Assembly: GCA_903900335.1 (NCBI GenBank)
Contig: CAIUMP010000044.1
Location: 34,686 to 98,685, forward strand
Direction of reading: 5' to 3'
DNA: 64,000 nucleotides
Source of the DNA: an uncultured Ignavibacteriota bacterium
Lineage (GTDB): Bacteria; Bacteroidota; Ignavibacteria; Palsa-1295
Below are positions 44,071 to 53,718 of this stretch, piece after piece (the stretch's first letter is position 1; the number at the start of each line of letters is the position of its first letter). Under the pieces are notes generated by a model, which was given only the letters and a program-made list of their open reading frames with translations, was not told the DNA's origin and did no database searches. The position numbers were made by a program, and so were the translations under genes.

Positions 44071-45039
44071 ATGGAAAAGCTTCTCGATCTCGTCGGCATC
44101 GGTGAATGCCTCGTCGAATTTACTTCGATGGGCAATGGACAGTATCAACTTGGATTCTCCGGGGACGTGCTGAACGCGCTCTCCTCGGCGCATCGATTGG
44201 GTCTAACAACCGGTCTTATCACTGCGATTGGTGACGATCCGTTTCAGGCCGACCTGCGACAGATACTACTGGATGAGGAGATCGATCTATCCCGCGCTCC
44301 CGTCCTTCCCGGCAAACCGAACGGCGCGTACTTCATCAACTTCGATGATTCCGGTTCGCCGATGTTCCACTTTTTACGAAAGGACTCCGCCGCTACGGAG
44401 ACATTCAGCGCGCAGTCGTTGGAGTATCTCATGACGTATGCAAAGCAAGCTCGCGTGCTGCTATTCTCTTCGATCCTCATTGCTGTGATGAAAGAGCGCG
44501 AGAAGCTCTTCGCACTGCTGGAAGCCGTGAAGGGAGAGACGCATCTATGCTACGATTTGAATGTGCGGCGTGCATTGTGGTCCGATCCTGCGGAGTTGAT
44601 TGCGATGTTCGATAGGATTGCTCCGCTCGTCGATGTCGTCTTTGTGACGAACGACGATGATGAGATTCTTTTTGGACAGCGGGATGCAAGTGTTGCGGTA
44701 GCAGATTATCAGCGGCGAGGATTCAAGCATGTGGTCTTCCGGCGCGGCGCGGAGAGAACGGTCGTGGCGGATGGCGATCTTCGGTTTGAAGTGCCAGTGC
44801 CGCGTGTGTCAAGAATCGTTGATACAACGGGTGCGGGCGATAGCTTCAATGCTGGATACATCGCCGCGATGCTGCGACGCCACCAATCATTCGAGTGCGT
44901 CGCGATGGGTAATGCAGCGGCCGCGTGCAGTGTGGATACGCACGGAGGACGCGGCACGAGTATATCCGTTCAGCGCGTGGAGAAGTTGTATCGTCCGCTT
45001 GTGAAGTGGGGTATGGTGCATGGTCCATCTCGTAGGTAA
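44071..45039 (+). CDS. kdgK: PfkB-family carbohydrate kinase (2-keto-3-deoxygluconate kinase-like)
   Basis: 322 residues. Ribokinase-family anion-hole motif DTTGAGDSF is at about 251-259 with the catalytic Asp. GIGECLVEF opens the sugar domain and GGDVLNALSSA-like (SGDVLNALSSAHRLG) is the first PfkB signature. KDG kinase makes KDPG, the substrate of the aldolase at 36353, completing the uronate route. Ribokinase or other ketose specificity cannot be excluded. The stop overlaps the GH38 gene by 20 bases, so the two are translated from one transcript. Confidence 0.75.
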   Translation: MEKLLDLVGIGECLVEFTSMGNGQYQLGFSGDVLNALSSAHRLGLTTGLITAIGDDPFQADLRQILLDEEIDLSRAPVLPGKPNGAYFINFDDSGSPMFHFLRKDSAATETFSAQSLEYLMTYAKQARVLLFSSILIAVMKEREKLFALLEAVKGETHLCYDLNVRRALWSDPAELIAMFDRIAPLVDVVFVTNDDDEILFGQRDASVAVADYQRRGFKHVVFRRGAERTVVADGDLRFEVPVPRVSRIVDTTGAGDSFNAGYIAAMLRRHQSFECVAMGNAAAACSVDTHGGRGTSISVQRVEKLYRPLVKWGMVHGPSRR

Positions 45040-47326
45040 CGCGCACCTCGATCCAGCGTGGATGTGGCGCATGGACGAGGGCCTCGAAGCGTTCGCCGCG
45101 ACCTGCCGCTCCGCGCTCGATCGTATCGACGAATTCCCGGATTTCATCTTCACCTGTTCGAGCGCCGCGCATTATGCGTTCGTCGAAGATACCGATCCTA
45201 AACTCTTCGCGCAAATTCAGCAAGCAGTTCGCAATGATCGCTGGTCTATCGTTGGAGGCTGGTGGGTCGAGCCAGATTGTAATTTGCCGAGCGGTGAGAG
45301 TTTTGTACGTCAGGCTCTGCTCGGTCAGCGATATTTTCTCAGTCGGTTTGGTAAGATAGTCACCGTTGGATATTGCGTAGATAGCTTCGGACACAATGCT
45401 AACATCCCCCAATTGCTTCGCAAGGCCGGAATGGATTCGTATGTCTTTATGCGTCCCGACAATACGGAGAAGCCACTTGAAGCTGCGCTCTTCGCATGGG
45501 AAGCACCGAGTGGTGATAAGGTAAAAGCGTATCGACTTCCGCTGCATTATTCCAATCACCAGTTATCCGTTGGAGAGAAACTGCGGCTCCTTCCTGAGTC
45601 GCAACACTACTCTGCTGATCAACCGTGGATGATCTTCTACGGCGTTGGCAATCATGGTGGAGGGCCGACGATAGCGCAGTTGAAGGAGATTGACAGACTG
45701 CGTATAAAACGCAATGATCTTGTTCTGAGTGATCCGTCCAAGTTCTTCGCTGGTGTTGACATCGATTCTCTTCCGGTCATCAAGGGGGAGATGCAACATC
45801 ATGCCATCGGCTGCTACAGCGCTCACAGCGAAATCAAACGATTGAACCGACGCGCGGAGAATGCACTGACGCAAGCGGAGAGCACTGCTGTCCTGGCATA
45901 TTTGGTTGGGGTTGAACCGGCTCCTTTAAACTTCGAACAAGCGTGGAAGAATGTCTGCTTCAATCAATTCCACGATATAGTTGGTGGCGTTGCAATCAAG
46001 GAAGCGTGCGATGAAGCAATCACGATGTATCAGGAGGCGCTCTCTATTGCAGAGCGTGCGACGCGAACAAACGTGCAGCGCATTGCATCGCGGATTGATA
46101 CGAGTGCGCACATTGAGAATTTAATCGTATTCAATCCTTGTGCGTTCGATAGAGAGGAATTGATCGAGTTCGAGTTGTGGCATCCGGAGGCGAGTGAGCG
46201 AGGTGAGATTCTGAACTCCGTCACACTCATGGATCGCGAAGGCAAGGAAATCGGAACACAGAAGGCCGAGCCATCTGGGAAGATTGGCGAGGATCGAGTA
46301 CGTTTCGTGGCACAGGTCTTCGTTCTGGCTCTGGGTTGGACGGTCTTGGGAATCAAGCGTAATGTTGCGACCGCATTAGGTGAGAAGCTTGCGAGTGAAA
46401 ACAAGAATCCATTGACAGCAACGGTGTTCGAGGATGGCTCCGATACATGGTCGCATGGTGTTCTCGCATTCACCCACAACCCGCGAGAGATGGAGGAGCA
46501 ATCGCGTGTTGGGATAGAGGATGGTCCTCTGCGAAAGATCACCCGTGTGCAATCGTCGCACGGTGCATCGCGTCTTGAGCAGGATATCTGTACCAACGCG
46601 TTTCAGACGTTCGATGAACACCGGATATTCCTTGACTGGCGCGAGGAGAATTCAATAGTGAAACTGCGAATTCCGCATGGATGCAATAAGCCAGTTGCGC
46701 TTTCTGAGATTTCCTATTCGAGTATTGAGCGCCCTATCGGGAATGAGGAATGGCCAGGTCAGACCTGGGTTGCGGTGAGTGACGAAGAATCCGGTAATGG
46801 CGTTGCCATTGTTACGGACAGCAAGTACTCGTATTCGATTGATGACACCTACATTTCAATTCTCGCAGCCAGAAGCCCGCTCTACGCTCATCATCTACCG
46901 CCACATTCTATTACGAATAGCGAGCGATTACGATATCAGGATCAAGGCGAACAGAACTTTCGTGTGCTCGTCGCTCCATTCGAGTGCGACTGGCGGTCGA
47001 TAAATCTTCCTCGTCTAGCCGAGCAACTTCACAAACCCCTCATCGTCCATCACGAATCGAGACACGGCGGCGATTTGCCAAGGACACACTCGGCATTCTC
47101 TTATTCAGGAGATGGATTGCGCATCGGTGCAATAAAACATGCCGAGGATGGCAATGGCATCATCGTTCGGGTGGTAGAAGAGCGCGGCGAAGATGTCACG
47201 GGAGTATTCTCGATTCCAGCTCTGAGAGCTGATTGGTCGGCATCGTTTTTGCCGTTCGACATCAAGTCCTTTCTCGTTGCGGATGGCAACATTGTCGAAG
47301 TGGACTTTATCGAGCGACCGTTATGA
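45020..47326 (+). CDS. Glycoside hydrolase family 38 alpha-mannosidase-like
   Basis: 768 residues. The zinc site HLDPAW begins at His9 with Asp11. CVDSFGHNANIPQLL near 116-130 holds the catalytic nucleophile Asp, and GGGPT plus YSAHSEIKRLNR are conserved GH38 segments. GH38 enzymes release alpha-mannose from glycans. The frame begins right at the catalytic core without a signal peptide, so it acts in the cytoplasm on imported oligosaccharides. It overlaps the kinase gene before it by 20 bases and the FGGY kinase after it by four bases. This three-gene operon is separate from the KDPG operon. Confidence 0.85.
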   Translation: MVHLVGNAHLDPAWMWRMDEGLEAFAATCRSALDRIDEFPDFIFTCSSAAHYAFVEDTDPKLFAQIQQAVRNDRWSIVGGWWVEPDCNLPSGESFVRQALLGQRYFLSRFGKIVTVGYCVDSFGHNANIPQLLRKAGMDSYVFMRPDNTEKPLEAALFAWEAPSGDKVKAYRLPLHYSNHQLSVGEKLRLLPESQHYSADQPWMIFYGVGNHGGGPTIAQLKEIDRLRIKRNDLVLSDPSKFFAGVDIDSLPVIKGEMQHHAIGCYSAHSEIKRLNRRAENALTQAESTAVLAYLVGVEPAPLNFEQAWKNVCFNQFHDIVGGVAIKEACDEAITMYQEALSIAERATRTNVQRIASRIDTSAHIENLIVFNPCAFDREELIEFELWHPEASERGEILNSVTLMDREGKEIGTQKAEPSGKIGEDRVRFVAQVFVLALGWTVLGIKRNVATALGEKLASENKNPLTATVFEDGSDTWSHGVLAFTHNPREMEEQSRVGIEDGPLRKITRVQSSHGASRLEQDICTNAFQTFDEHRIFLDWREENSIVKLRIPHGCNKPVALSEISYSSIERPIGNEEWPGQTWVAVSDEESGNGVAIVTDSKYSYSIDDTYISILAARSPLYAHHLPPHSITNSERLRYQDQGEQNFRVLVAPFECDWRSINLPRLAEQLHKPLIVHHESRHGGDLPRTHSAFSYSGDGLRIGAIKHAEDGNGIIVRVVEERGEDVTGVFSIPALRADWSASFLPFDIKSFLVADGNIVEVDFIERPL

Positions 47327-48696
47327 ACGCAGTGATTGGTGTCGATATTGGATCGAGCGGGATCAAGGCGGTGCTCTATGCGCCTGAAACTGGCGCGGTG
47401 CTTAATCATGCTCGCGCTCCGCTTGATGCACGTGTTACCAAGACTCCACAAGGTCACTTCGAAGAAGATCCCGCTCTCATCCGCGATGCAACGTTTCAAC
47501 TTATTCGAGAGATTACCGATGCAGCGAAAAACGCGGGGCATCACATCGAGGCAATTGCATTCACAGGTCAAATGCACGGTGGGTTGATAGTTGACGAAGC
47601 ACTACAACCGGTCACAAGCTTCATCACTTGGCAGGATAAGCGCGGGGATGAGGCCTCGTTGAATGACAGAACCCATGTGGAAGATTTGCGGGAGCAGTAT
47701 CCTGATGATCCTACGGGTACGGGCATTCACACAGGGTTTCTTCTCTCGTCGTTGTTTTGGATGGCTCGCCATGGAAGATTGCCCGACCGTGGCAGATATG
47801 TGCTCGGAATATATGAGTGGATAACAAGCGTGCTTATTGGGCGCGCTGTTACAGACGTGTCGAGCGCATCCGCGTGGGCGATGTTCGATCCTGTTTCGAA
47901 AGAGTGGAAGAGCGACCTCATCCGGTATGCAGATATACCGTTCGAATGGCTGCCGGTTGTTGCTGAGCCAGGTGAAGACATTGGGGAAATTGTGCCACGA
48001 TTCGCCGCTGAACTTGGACTGCCGCTTGAGACACGCGTTCACGCATCCATCGGGGATACGCAGGCGAGTTATCTTGGCTCAGGTTGCACACGCGATGAAG
48101 TATTACTCAATTTCGGCACGGGCTCACAGAGCTTGTGGGAAACGACTATCCCGCTTGCGACGGAGGGCACCGATATTCGCTATCTTAATAAAGACACGTG
48201 GGTGGTGACTGCTTCAACCCTTGCGGGCGGAGAAGCCTATCGTATTCTCGCGGACTTTTATCGAGAGACTGTTCGAGAGTTTGCTGGCCGCGACGTGACC
48301 CCGCACGAAATATATGAAGCAATGAATCGGATGGCATCGACTGCAGATTCAAGCTCAGTTGTGTTCGATCCGATATTCGCGGGAAGCAAGTTCGGTGGGC
48401 GAGGAGATGTCCGAGCGTCTATCTCGGGATTGATGGCGATGAATTTCACACCATCGAATATCACTCGTGCGCTTGTTGAAGGAATGATCGAAGAAGTTGC
48501 TCGTCCGTATTTTATTCGGAAGGGGCAGAGGCAGCATGATGGACTCGTCGGCGCGGGGAATGCGATGCGGAAGAATGTTTCGCTGCGCGATGCGGCGGAG
48601 AGACGATTTGGATTGAAATTGCGGCTGGCGGAGTACGAGGAAGAGGCGGCAGTTGGTGCCGCACTGCTGGCCGCAGGCGCCCAAAGAATTCCCTAA
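47323..48696 (+). CDS. FGGY-family carbohydrate kinase
   Basis: About 457 residues from ATG 47323, overlapping the mannosidase stop by four bases (ATGA). VIGVDIGSSGIKAVLY opens the first actin-like ATPase domain, and FTGQMHGG (about 84-91) is typical of sedoheptulokinase or xylulokinase. The second domain has NFGTGSQS and GAGNAMRKN. It phosphorylates a sugar. The frame is open back to 47233 with no family-like residues. A ketopentose or ketoheptose is likely; the substrate is not fixed by sequence. Confidence 0.8.
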   Translation: MNAVIGVDIGSSGIKAVLYAPETGAVLNHARAPLDARVTKTPQGHFEEDPALIRDATFQLIREITDAAKNAGHHIEAIAFTGQMHGGLIVDEALQPVTSFITWQDKRGDEASLNDRTHVEDLREQYPDDPTGTGIHTGFLLSSLFWMARHGRLPDRGRYVLGIYEWITSVLIGRAVTDVSSASAWAMFDPVSKEWKSDLIRYADIPFEWLPVVAEPGEDIGEIVPRFAAELGLPLETRVHASIGDTQASYLGSGCTRDEVLLNFGTGSQSLWETTIPLATEGTDIRYLNKDTWVVTASTLAGGEAYRILADFYRETVREFAGRDVTPHEIYEAMNRMASTADSSSVVFDPIFAGSKFGGRGDVRASISGLMAMNFTPSNITRALVEGMIEEVARPYFIRKGQRQHDGLVGAGNAMRKNVSLRDAAERRFGLKLRLAEYEEEAAVGAALLAAGAQRIP

Positions 48697-48745
48697 ACCC
48701 TACCCGGCCTCCCCCTGTTGTGTTGCCTCAATTTAGCGGGCAACT

Positions 48746-49618
48746 ATGGGCTTTTATCCTCAATCGAACCGGTGGCAGTGCGGGCCGTTTGCGCTCAAGC
48801 ATGCGCTCGCCATTGTCGGACGGTTCGTGGATGAAACCGCGATTACCAAGGCCGCCCGGACGACCAAAGAAGGCACCGACGAGAAGATGCTACGCCGTGC
48901 GGCGGAGCGATTCAAGTGCCAATTTGTGGAAATTCGACGCACAAACGAGGATTCTGCCTTCAAAGCGCTCACCGGACACCTTGCCAAGGGCAAGCCGTGC
49001 CTTATCTGTATCAATCAGTGGGGACACTGGGTGACCATCGTCGGATTCGACGCGCAGAGCGAGCGGTTCGTGGTTATTGATAGCGAAAAGGACCCTGTCG
49101 TGCGCATTCCGGCCTGGAGCGAGCTGAAGCGCCGATGGGTATTCAACGAGTACGACCGGGACGGCAAGTTGCAACAATTCTACGACTTGTACGTCCTCCA
49201 ACCACGGTTTCGCGTTCAATCGAAGGCGAACTTCTCGCTCAAGCGCGCTCAGTTTTTGCGTCGGCCCGGTAATAGTGGATTCGTCAAGCACTTCGATGAA
49301 TATGTTAGCGACCTGCTGAACATCGGAGGCACGCCGTTTAAGTCGAATGCGCGTGCGACCGGGGGTGATAGAATTTCGATGGCGGAGTTTCTTCGACGGC
49401 ATCGAAAGATGCTCCTTGAAACCGTCCGCTATTGGCACGAGCAAACGACCGATGCGAAACTCCGTCGTGTTCTAAGCAATATGCAATTCGTCGCTGAAAC
49501 GTATGGCTTGGTTATTCGTCAGGAGGACGAGCGGCGGATCATCGCAAACTTCGCGGCGCTATTGATGACCTGGGCTACGACGCATGAGCCGCTAGAGAAT
49601 GCGCTCTATGGGGAGTGA
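48746..49618 (+). CDS. Peptidase C39-like protein
   Basis: 290 residues. The N-terminal half matches C39-like cysteine peptidase folds: Cys12 in QCGPFALKHAL, His94 in GHWVTIVGFD, and Asp112 in VIDSEKDP. The C-terminal half is helical and lysine/arginine-rich without a known domain. There is no membrane export domain and no signal peptide, so it is not a bacteriocin exporter. It may hydrolyse an intracellular peptide or be a regulator. It is followed by a family A repeat and hslV. Confidence 0.7.
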   Translation: MGFYPQSNRWQCGPFALKHALAIVGRFVDETAITKAARTTKEGTDEKMLRRAAERFKCQFVEIRRTNEDSAFKALTGHLAKGKPCLICINQWGHWVTIVGFDAQSERFVVIDSEKDPVVRIPAWSELKRRWVFNEYDRDGKLQQFYDLYVLQPRFRVQSKANFSLKRAQFLRRPGNSGFVKHFDEYVSDLLNIGGTPFKSNARATGGDRISMAEFLRRHRKMLLETVRYWHEQTTDAKLRRVLSNMQFVAETYGLVIRQEDERRIIANFAALLMTWATTHEPLENALYGE

Positions 49619-49642
49619 TACGAATACAGGCACTCCCATTGC

Positions 49643-49747
49643 GTCATTGCGAGCGTAACGCAGTGGAGCGAAGCAATCCGTTATAAAACGTGATTTAGCT
49701 CCTTAGCAACGGATTGCTTCGTCGGCCTTCGGCCTCCTCGCAATGAC
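49643..49747. repeat. Palindromic intergenic repeat, family A copy 3
   Basis: Opens GTCATTGCGAG and closes CTCGCAATGAC, with GAAGCAATCCGTTAT and GCAACGGATTGCTTC inside. It lies between the C39-like gene and hslV and has the same organisation as copies 1 and 2. Confidence 0.85.
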
Positions 49748-49772
49748 AGGATAGAATGTAAGAATAGATACA

Positions 49773-50309
49773 ATGAGAATCAGATCAACAACAGTACTCG
49801 GCATCGTAAAGGACGGCAAAGCAGCGCTTGGCTCGGATGGTCAGGTGACGAACGGCCCGACGGTGATGAAATCGAATGCGAAGAAATTGCGCGTACTTTA
49901 TAACGGACAGGTCATCGCAGGCTTTGCGGGTTCGACCAGCGACGCGCTAACACTCTACGATCGCTTTAGCAGCAAGCTGGAAGAATTTCGTGGCAACGTG
50001 CCGCGCGCCGTTGTTGAGCTCGGAAAAGACTGGCGGCAGGATAAGTATTTGCGTAGGTTGGAAGCAATGCTCGCCGTTGTCAGCAAAGAGCACTGCTTTT
50101 TGCTTTCTGGAACAGGCGATGTGATCGAGCCGGAGAACGGAATTGTTGCTATTGGCTCTGGTGGCCCGTACGCACTTGCGGCTGCGCGTGCATTCGTGGT
50201 GGCAAATCCAGCGATGCCAGCGCGCGATATCGTCGAACAATCGCTCAAGATCGCCGGCGAGATCTGCATCTACACGAACACCCATCTGACCATCGAGAGC
50301 TTGGATTAA
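49773..50309 (+). CDS. hslV: ATP-dependent protease subunit HslV
   Basis: 178 residues. Aligned with E. coli HslV, the nucleophile is the first Thr of STTVLGIVKDG (Thr6), exposed after removal of a five-residue propeptide. GSDGQVTNGPTVMKSNAKK, GFAGSTSDAL and IYTNTHLTIESL are conserved. HslV forms the double-hexamer proteolytic core activated by HslU. hslU starts 75 bases downstream on the same strand. Confidence 0.96.
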   Translation: MRIRSTTVLGIVKDGKAALGSDGQVTNGPTVMKSNAKKLRVLYNGQVIAGFAGSTSDALTLYDRFSSKLEEFRGNVPRAVVELGKDWRQDKYLRRLEAMLAVVSKEHCFLLSGTGDVIEPENGIVAIGSGGPYALAAARAFVVANPAMPARDIVEQSLKIAGEICIYTNTHLTIESLD

Positions 50310-50383
50310 CTGCTAAGGGATCATATCGCAGCAGACCAAGGTGAGAAGAAATCGGGACGAAGGCATACTAGGACATTATCGGA

Positions 50384-51940
50384 ATGAAATCGAAAAAGGG
50401 AAGTAAGAAGGTATCGGATGAGACAGTAGTGCTCGATCCAGCGGAAACGCCAGCCGCTCCTCAGGATGAAGTATCATTGGGTTCGGTTGCGAAGTCGATC
50501 CACCAGCTCACACCGCACCAGATCGTTGCGGAGCTGGACAAGTTTATCATCGGTCAAGCGAAGGCGAAGCGGTCTGTCGCGATAGCGTTGCGCAATCGCT
50601 GGCGCCGCCAGCAGGTGCGCGAGGATCTCCGCGATGAGATCATGCCGAACAATATCATTCTGATCGGACCAACAGGTGTTGGAAAGACGGAAATCGCCCG
50701 TCGGCTTGCAAAACTTGCCGCAGCTCCATTTCTGAAAGTTGAAGCAACGAAATTCACGGAAGTCGGCTATGTGGGCCGCGATGTGGAATCCATGATCCGC
50801 GATCTGACGGAGCTCGCCATCAACATGGTAAAATCCGAGCAGATGGACGCGATCGAACCCAAGGCCCGCGCCGCGGCCGAAGAGCGCATACTGGATATTC
50901 TCGTTCCACCACCTCCCCCGATTCAGCATACACCACAGCCGATGATGTTCCCGGGCGTGCCTGTGAGCACATCCATCTCTGGACTTCCACAGCAGCCACG
51001 CAAACCGCGAGACACTGCCGAGGACACGGCGCTCAATGAGAAGACGCGCAACAAATTTCGAGAGAAACTGAAAGCCGGCGAGATGGAGGAGAAGGAGATC
51101 GAGATCGACGTTCAACAGGCGCCGCCGATCGCTTCTATGCAGATCATGGGGCCGCTTGGCGGACCTGGCATGGATGACATCGGGCAGAACATTCAGGATA
51201 TGCTTGGCGGTATGATACCGAAGCGCTCGAAGCGCCGCCGAGTGACGATCAAGGAGGCGCGAGAGATCTTCCACTCAGAGGAAGCATCAAAGCTCATCGA
51301 CATGGACAACGTTGTCCGCGATGCAGTGGAGCGTGTCGAGAGTTCGGGTATTATCTTCTTAGACGAGATCGACAAGGTGGCGAGCGGTTCGCGTCGCGAT
51401 GGCGGTGGTGGGCCCGATGTATCGCGCGAGGGCGTACAGAGAGATCTGTTGCCTATTGTCGAAGGCTCGAATGTTAGCACGCGCTATGGAATTGTGAAGA
51501 CCGATCACATTCTCTTCATCGCTTCAGGTGCGTTCCATGTAACCAAGCCAAGCGACCTTATTCCCGAATTACAGGGCCGCTTCCCCATCCGCGTTGAACT
51601 GGAAAGTCTGACACAGGAAGACTTCGTGAAGATTCTCACCATCCCAGAGAATGCTTTACTCAAGCAGTACAAGGCGCTACTCGACACCGAAGGAATGGAA
51701 GTCATCTTTGGTGATGATGCCATTCAAGCCATAGCCCGCATTGCGTTCGAAGTAAACGAAGCGATAGAGAATATCGGTGCGCGCAGACTACACACCATTC
51801 TCACTACACTCTTAGAGCAAGTCCTATTCGATGTACCGGATATTGTAAAGGACAAGAAGCTGAAGATAACGGCGAAGTTTGTTGAAGAGCGTCTAGATAA
51901 AGTTGTCAGAAATCGGGATTTGAGCCAATATATCCTATAA
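50384..51940 (+). CDS. hslU: ATP-dependent protease ATPase subunit HslU
   Basis: 518 residues, longer than the usual 440-460. Walker A GPTGVGKT (95-102) and Walker B FLDEIDKV near 324-331 are intact, and the C-terminus ends with a short hydrophobic peptide (DLSQYIL) that docks in HslV to activate it. About 45 extra residues precede the core at the N-terminus (KKGSKK and Pro/Ala/Glu-rich), and a Pro/Gly-rich I-domain insertion (PPPPP, about 175-180) lies between the P-loop and Walker B. HslU unfolds substrates and threads them into HslV. It is convergent with the following gene, three bases apart. Confidence 0.95.
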   Translation: MKSKKGSKKVSDETVVLDPAETPAAPQDEVSLGSVAKSIHQLTPHQIVAELDKFIIGQAKAKRSVAIALRNRWRRQQVREDLRDEIMPNNIILIGPTGVGKTEIARRLAKLAAAPFLKVEATKFTEVGYVGRDVESMIRDLTELAINMVKSEQMDAIEPKARAAAEERILDILVPPPPPIQHTPQPMMFPGVPVSTSISGLPQQPRKPRDTAEDTALNEKTRNKFREKLKAGEMEEKEIEIDVQQAPPIASMQIMGPLGGPGMDDIGQNIQDMLGGMIPKRSKRRRVTIKEAREIFHSEEASKLIDMDNVVRDAVERVESSGIIFLDEIDKVASGSRRDGGGGPDVSREGVQRDLLPIVEGSNVSTRYGIVKTDHILFIASGAFHVTKPSDLIPELQGRFPIRVELESLTQEDFVKILTIPENALLKQYKALLDTEGMEVIFGDDAIQAIARIAFEVNEAIENIGARRLHTILTTLLEQVLFDVPDIVKDKKLKITAKFVEERLDKVVRNRDLSQYIL

Positions 51941-51942
51941 GC

Positions 51943-52440
51943 TCAATCGCGCTTCGTTCGCATGAGGGCATGAAGCGCATCGGTCTGCTCGCCTGTGAGA
52001 TGTTTGAGGACTCGTTCAACATTGCGGTTGACCGAGTCTTCTTTTTGTAGCGATCCCAGGTAGCGAGAGACCTCATGTTGACGAGATGGCGATAGCAGCG
52101 CGAATGCGTCTCGCGCTGCCTTGTTCGTTTGGAACGCCGCTGCTAAGCTTGGATTGACCAGTGGCTTTCTAGAGATCGGATCAAACTCGATATTCACCTT
52201 CGCCTCGTCACCGACTTCAAGTCCAGATGCTTTGAGCATCTGCCCATTAATGTAGAGTCGCCATTCCCCCTTGTACTTTACAACTGTTTGGATGAACTCC
52301 TTTCCATTCAGTGCACCGCGAACGGGAATGTGGCCAGTTGCCTTGCCTGACTGTTGCCGTAATGACTTCAACACTGCTTCGGGAACATCGACGCAGGGGT
52401 TGATGCCGAGCTTGAAGATTGGGGCGGAAAAGGATTGCAT
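51943..52440 (-). CDS. DUF1905/YdeI (OmdA) family protein
   Basis: 165 residues. The N-terminal DUF1905 region has VPVR-like IPVRGALNG and WRLYINGQMLKASGLEVGD, a small beta-barrel. The C-terminal YdeI/OmpD-associated part contains AAFQTNKAARDAFALLSPSRQHEVSRYL. Homologues are called bacteriocin-protection or OmpD-associated proteins, with no proven biochemical role. It overlaps nothing; it is three bases from the stop of hslU and upstream of nothing recognisable on its own strand. Confidence 0.75.
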   Translation of the reverse strand: MQSFSAPIFKLGINPCVDVPEAVLKSLRQQSGKATGHIPVRGALNGKEFIQTVVKYKGEWRLYINGQMLKASGLEVGDEAKVNIEFDPISRKPLVNPSLAAAFQTNKAARDAFALLSPSRQHEVSRYLGSLQKEDSVNRNVERVLKHLTGEQTDALHALMRTKRD

Positions 52441-52443
52441 CTA

Positions 52444-53613
52444 TTACGCGTACGCCGCGATCCCCGTAATATCCTCCCCCAGCACCAGCGTATGAATATC
52501 ATGCGTGCCTTCATACGTTTTCACCGATTCGAGGTTCGCCATGTGGCGCATGATCGGGTACTCACCGAGGATCCCGTTCGCGCCGTGGAGATCGCGGGCG
52601 GAGCGGGCGATATCGAGCGCGATGGCCACGTTGTTGCGTTTGGCCATAGAGACCTGCTGCGGACGCATCTTGCCTTCGTTCTTCAGTGTGCCAAGCCGGT
52701 GGCAAAGTAGCTGCGCCTTTGTGATCTCCGTAATCATCTCAGCAAGCTTTGCCTGCACTAACTGGAATCCACCGATCGGACGACCGAACTGAATGCGGCT
52801 CTTGGCATAATCCACTGAAGACTCAAAGCAGGCCATCGCCGCGCCAATCGCCCCCCAGGAGATACCATAGCGTGCTTGTGTCAGGCAGCTAAGTGGGCCG
52901 CGAAGTCCGGAGACACCGGGGAGAATATTTGCTTCCGGAAGTTCGACATCCTGGAAGACCAATTCACTTGTGATGCTCGCACGCAGTGAATATTTACCCT
53001 TCATCTCCGGTGCGGTGAAACCCTTCATCCCCTTCTCGACAAGGAATCCTCGTACGTTTTTCGAGCTATCGCCATCCAGCTTCGCCCAGACTACGGCAAC
53101 GTCCGCGATTGTGCCATTCGTGATCCACATCTTCGCGCCGTTCAGCAAATAGCCACCGTCGATCTTCTTCGCGTTCGTGACCATGCCGCCGGGGTTGGAG
53201 CCGAAGTCCGGTTCGGTGAGGCCGAAGCAGCCGATGGCATCGCACGTAGCCATGCGCGGGAGCCACTTCATCTTTTGCTCTTCGGTCCCGTAGGCATAGA
53301 TCGGGTACATGACGAGCGAACTCTGGACACTCGCAAAGGAGCGGACAGCGGAATCGCCACGCTCAAGCTCCTGCATGATGAGTCCGTAAGAGATGTTGTC
53401 CAGACCCGCGCAGCCATATTTTTCGGGAAGGGTGGCACCCATGAGGCCGAGCGCGCCGATCTTCGCGACCAACTCGGCCGGGAAGGTCATGGCCTGATTG
53501 TGTTCTTCGATGATGGGGAGAACTTCGGACTCCACAAAGGAGCGGACGGTGTCGCGAACCATGCGCTGTTCATCGGTCAGGAGGGATTCAATATCGTAAT
53601 AGTCTACGAGCAT
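52444..53613 (-). CDS. Acyl-CoA dehydrogenase, glutaryl-CoA dehydrogenase-like
   Basis: About 389 residues from ATG 53613, chosen because the family N-terminus (LLTDEQRMVRDTVRSFVE) follows it; the frame is open back to 53697. SVQSSLVMYPIYAYGTEEQK, GLTEPDFGSNP, LHGANGILGEYPIMRH and VKTYEGTHDIHTLVLG match glutaryl-CoA dehydrogenase, including the catalytic Glu in TYEG. GcdH oxidises and decarboxylates glutaryl-CoA to crotonyl-CoA with FAD and an electron-transfer flavoprotein. This suggests lysine or tryptophan degradation, but no other pathway gene is adjacent. A GTG/ATG choice does not matter for the assignment. Confidence 0.9.
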   Translation of the reverse strand: MLVDYYDIESLLTDEQRMVRDTVRSFVESEVLPIIEEHNQAMTFPAELVAKIGALGLMGATLPEKYGCAGLDNISYGLIMQELERGDSAVRSFASVQSSLVMYPIYAYGTEEQKMKWLPRMATCDAIGCFGLTEPDFGSNPGGMVTNAKKIDGGYLLNGAKMWITNGTIADVAVVWAKLDGDSSKNVRGFLVEKGMKGFTAPEMKGKYSLRASITSELVFQDVELPEANILPGVSGLRGPLSCLTQARYGISWGAIGAAMACFESSVDYAKSRIQFGRPIGGFQLVQAKLAEMITEITKAQLLCHRLGTLKNEGKMRPQQVSMAKRNNVAIALDIARSARDLHGANGILGEYPIMRHMANLESVKTYEGTHDIHTLVLGEDITGIAAYA

Positions 53614-53640
53614 AGTTTTTCGATCAAATGGGGTGGCTTT

Positions 53641-53695
53641 AAAAAGCAGAAAGGGTACCTTGGATGACCCCTCACCCAAACGATACCCTCTCTGC
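53641..53695 (-). terminator. Rho-independent terminator after the lipoprotein gene
   Basis: On the reverse strand a 14-bp stem (GCAGAGAGGGTATC with GGTACCCTTTCTGC, two G-T pairs) is followed by five T. It lies 24 bases after the stop of the lipoprotein gene and should separate it from the acyl-CoA dehydrogenase gene. Confidence 0.8.
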
Positions 53696-53718
53696 AATTA
53701 TCCCCTGAAGAAGCGATT

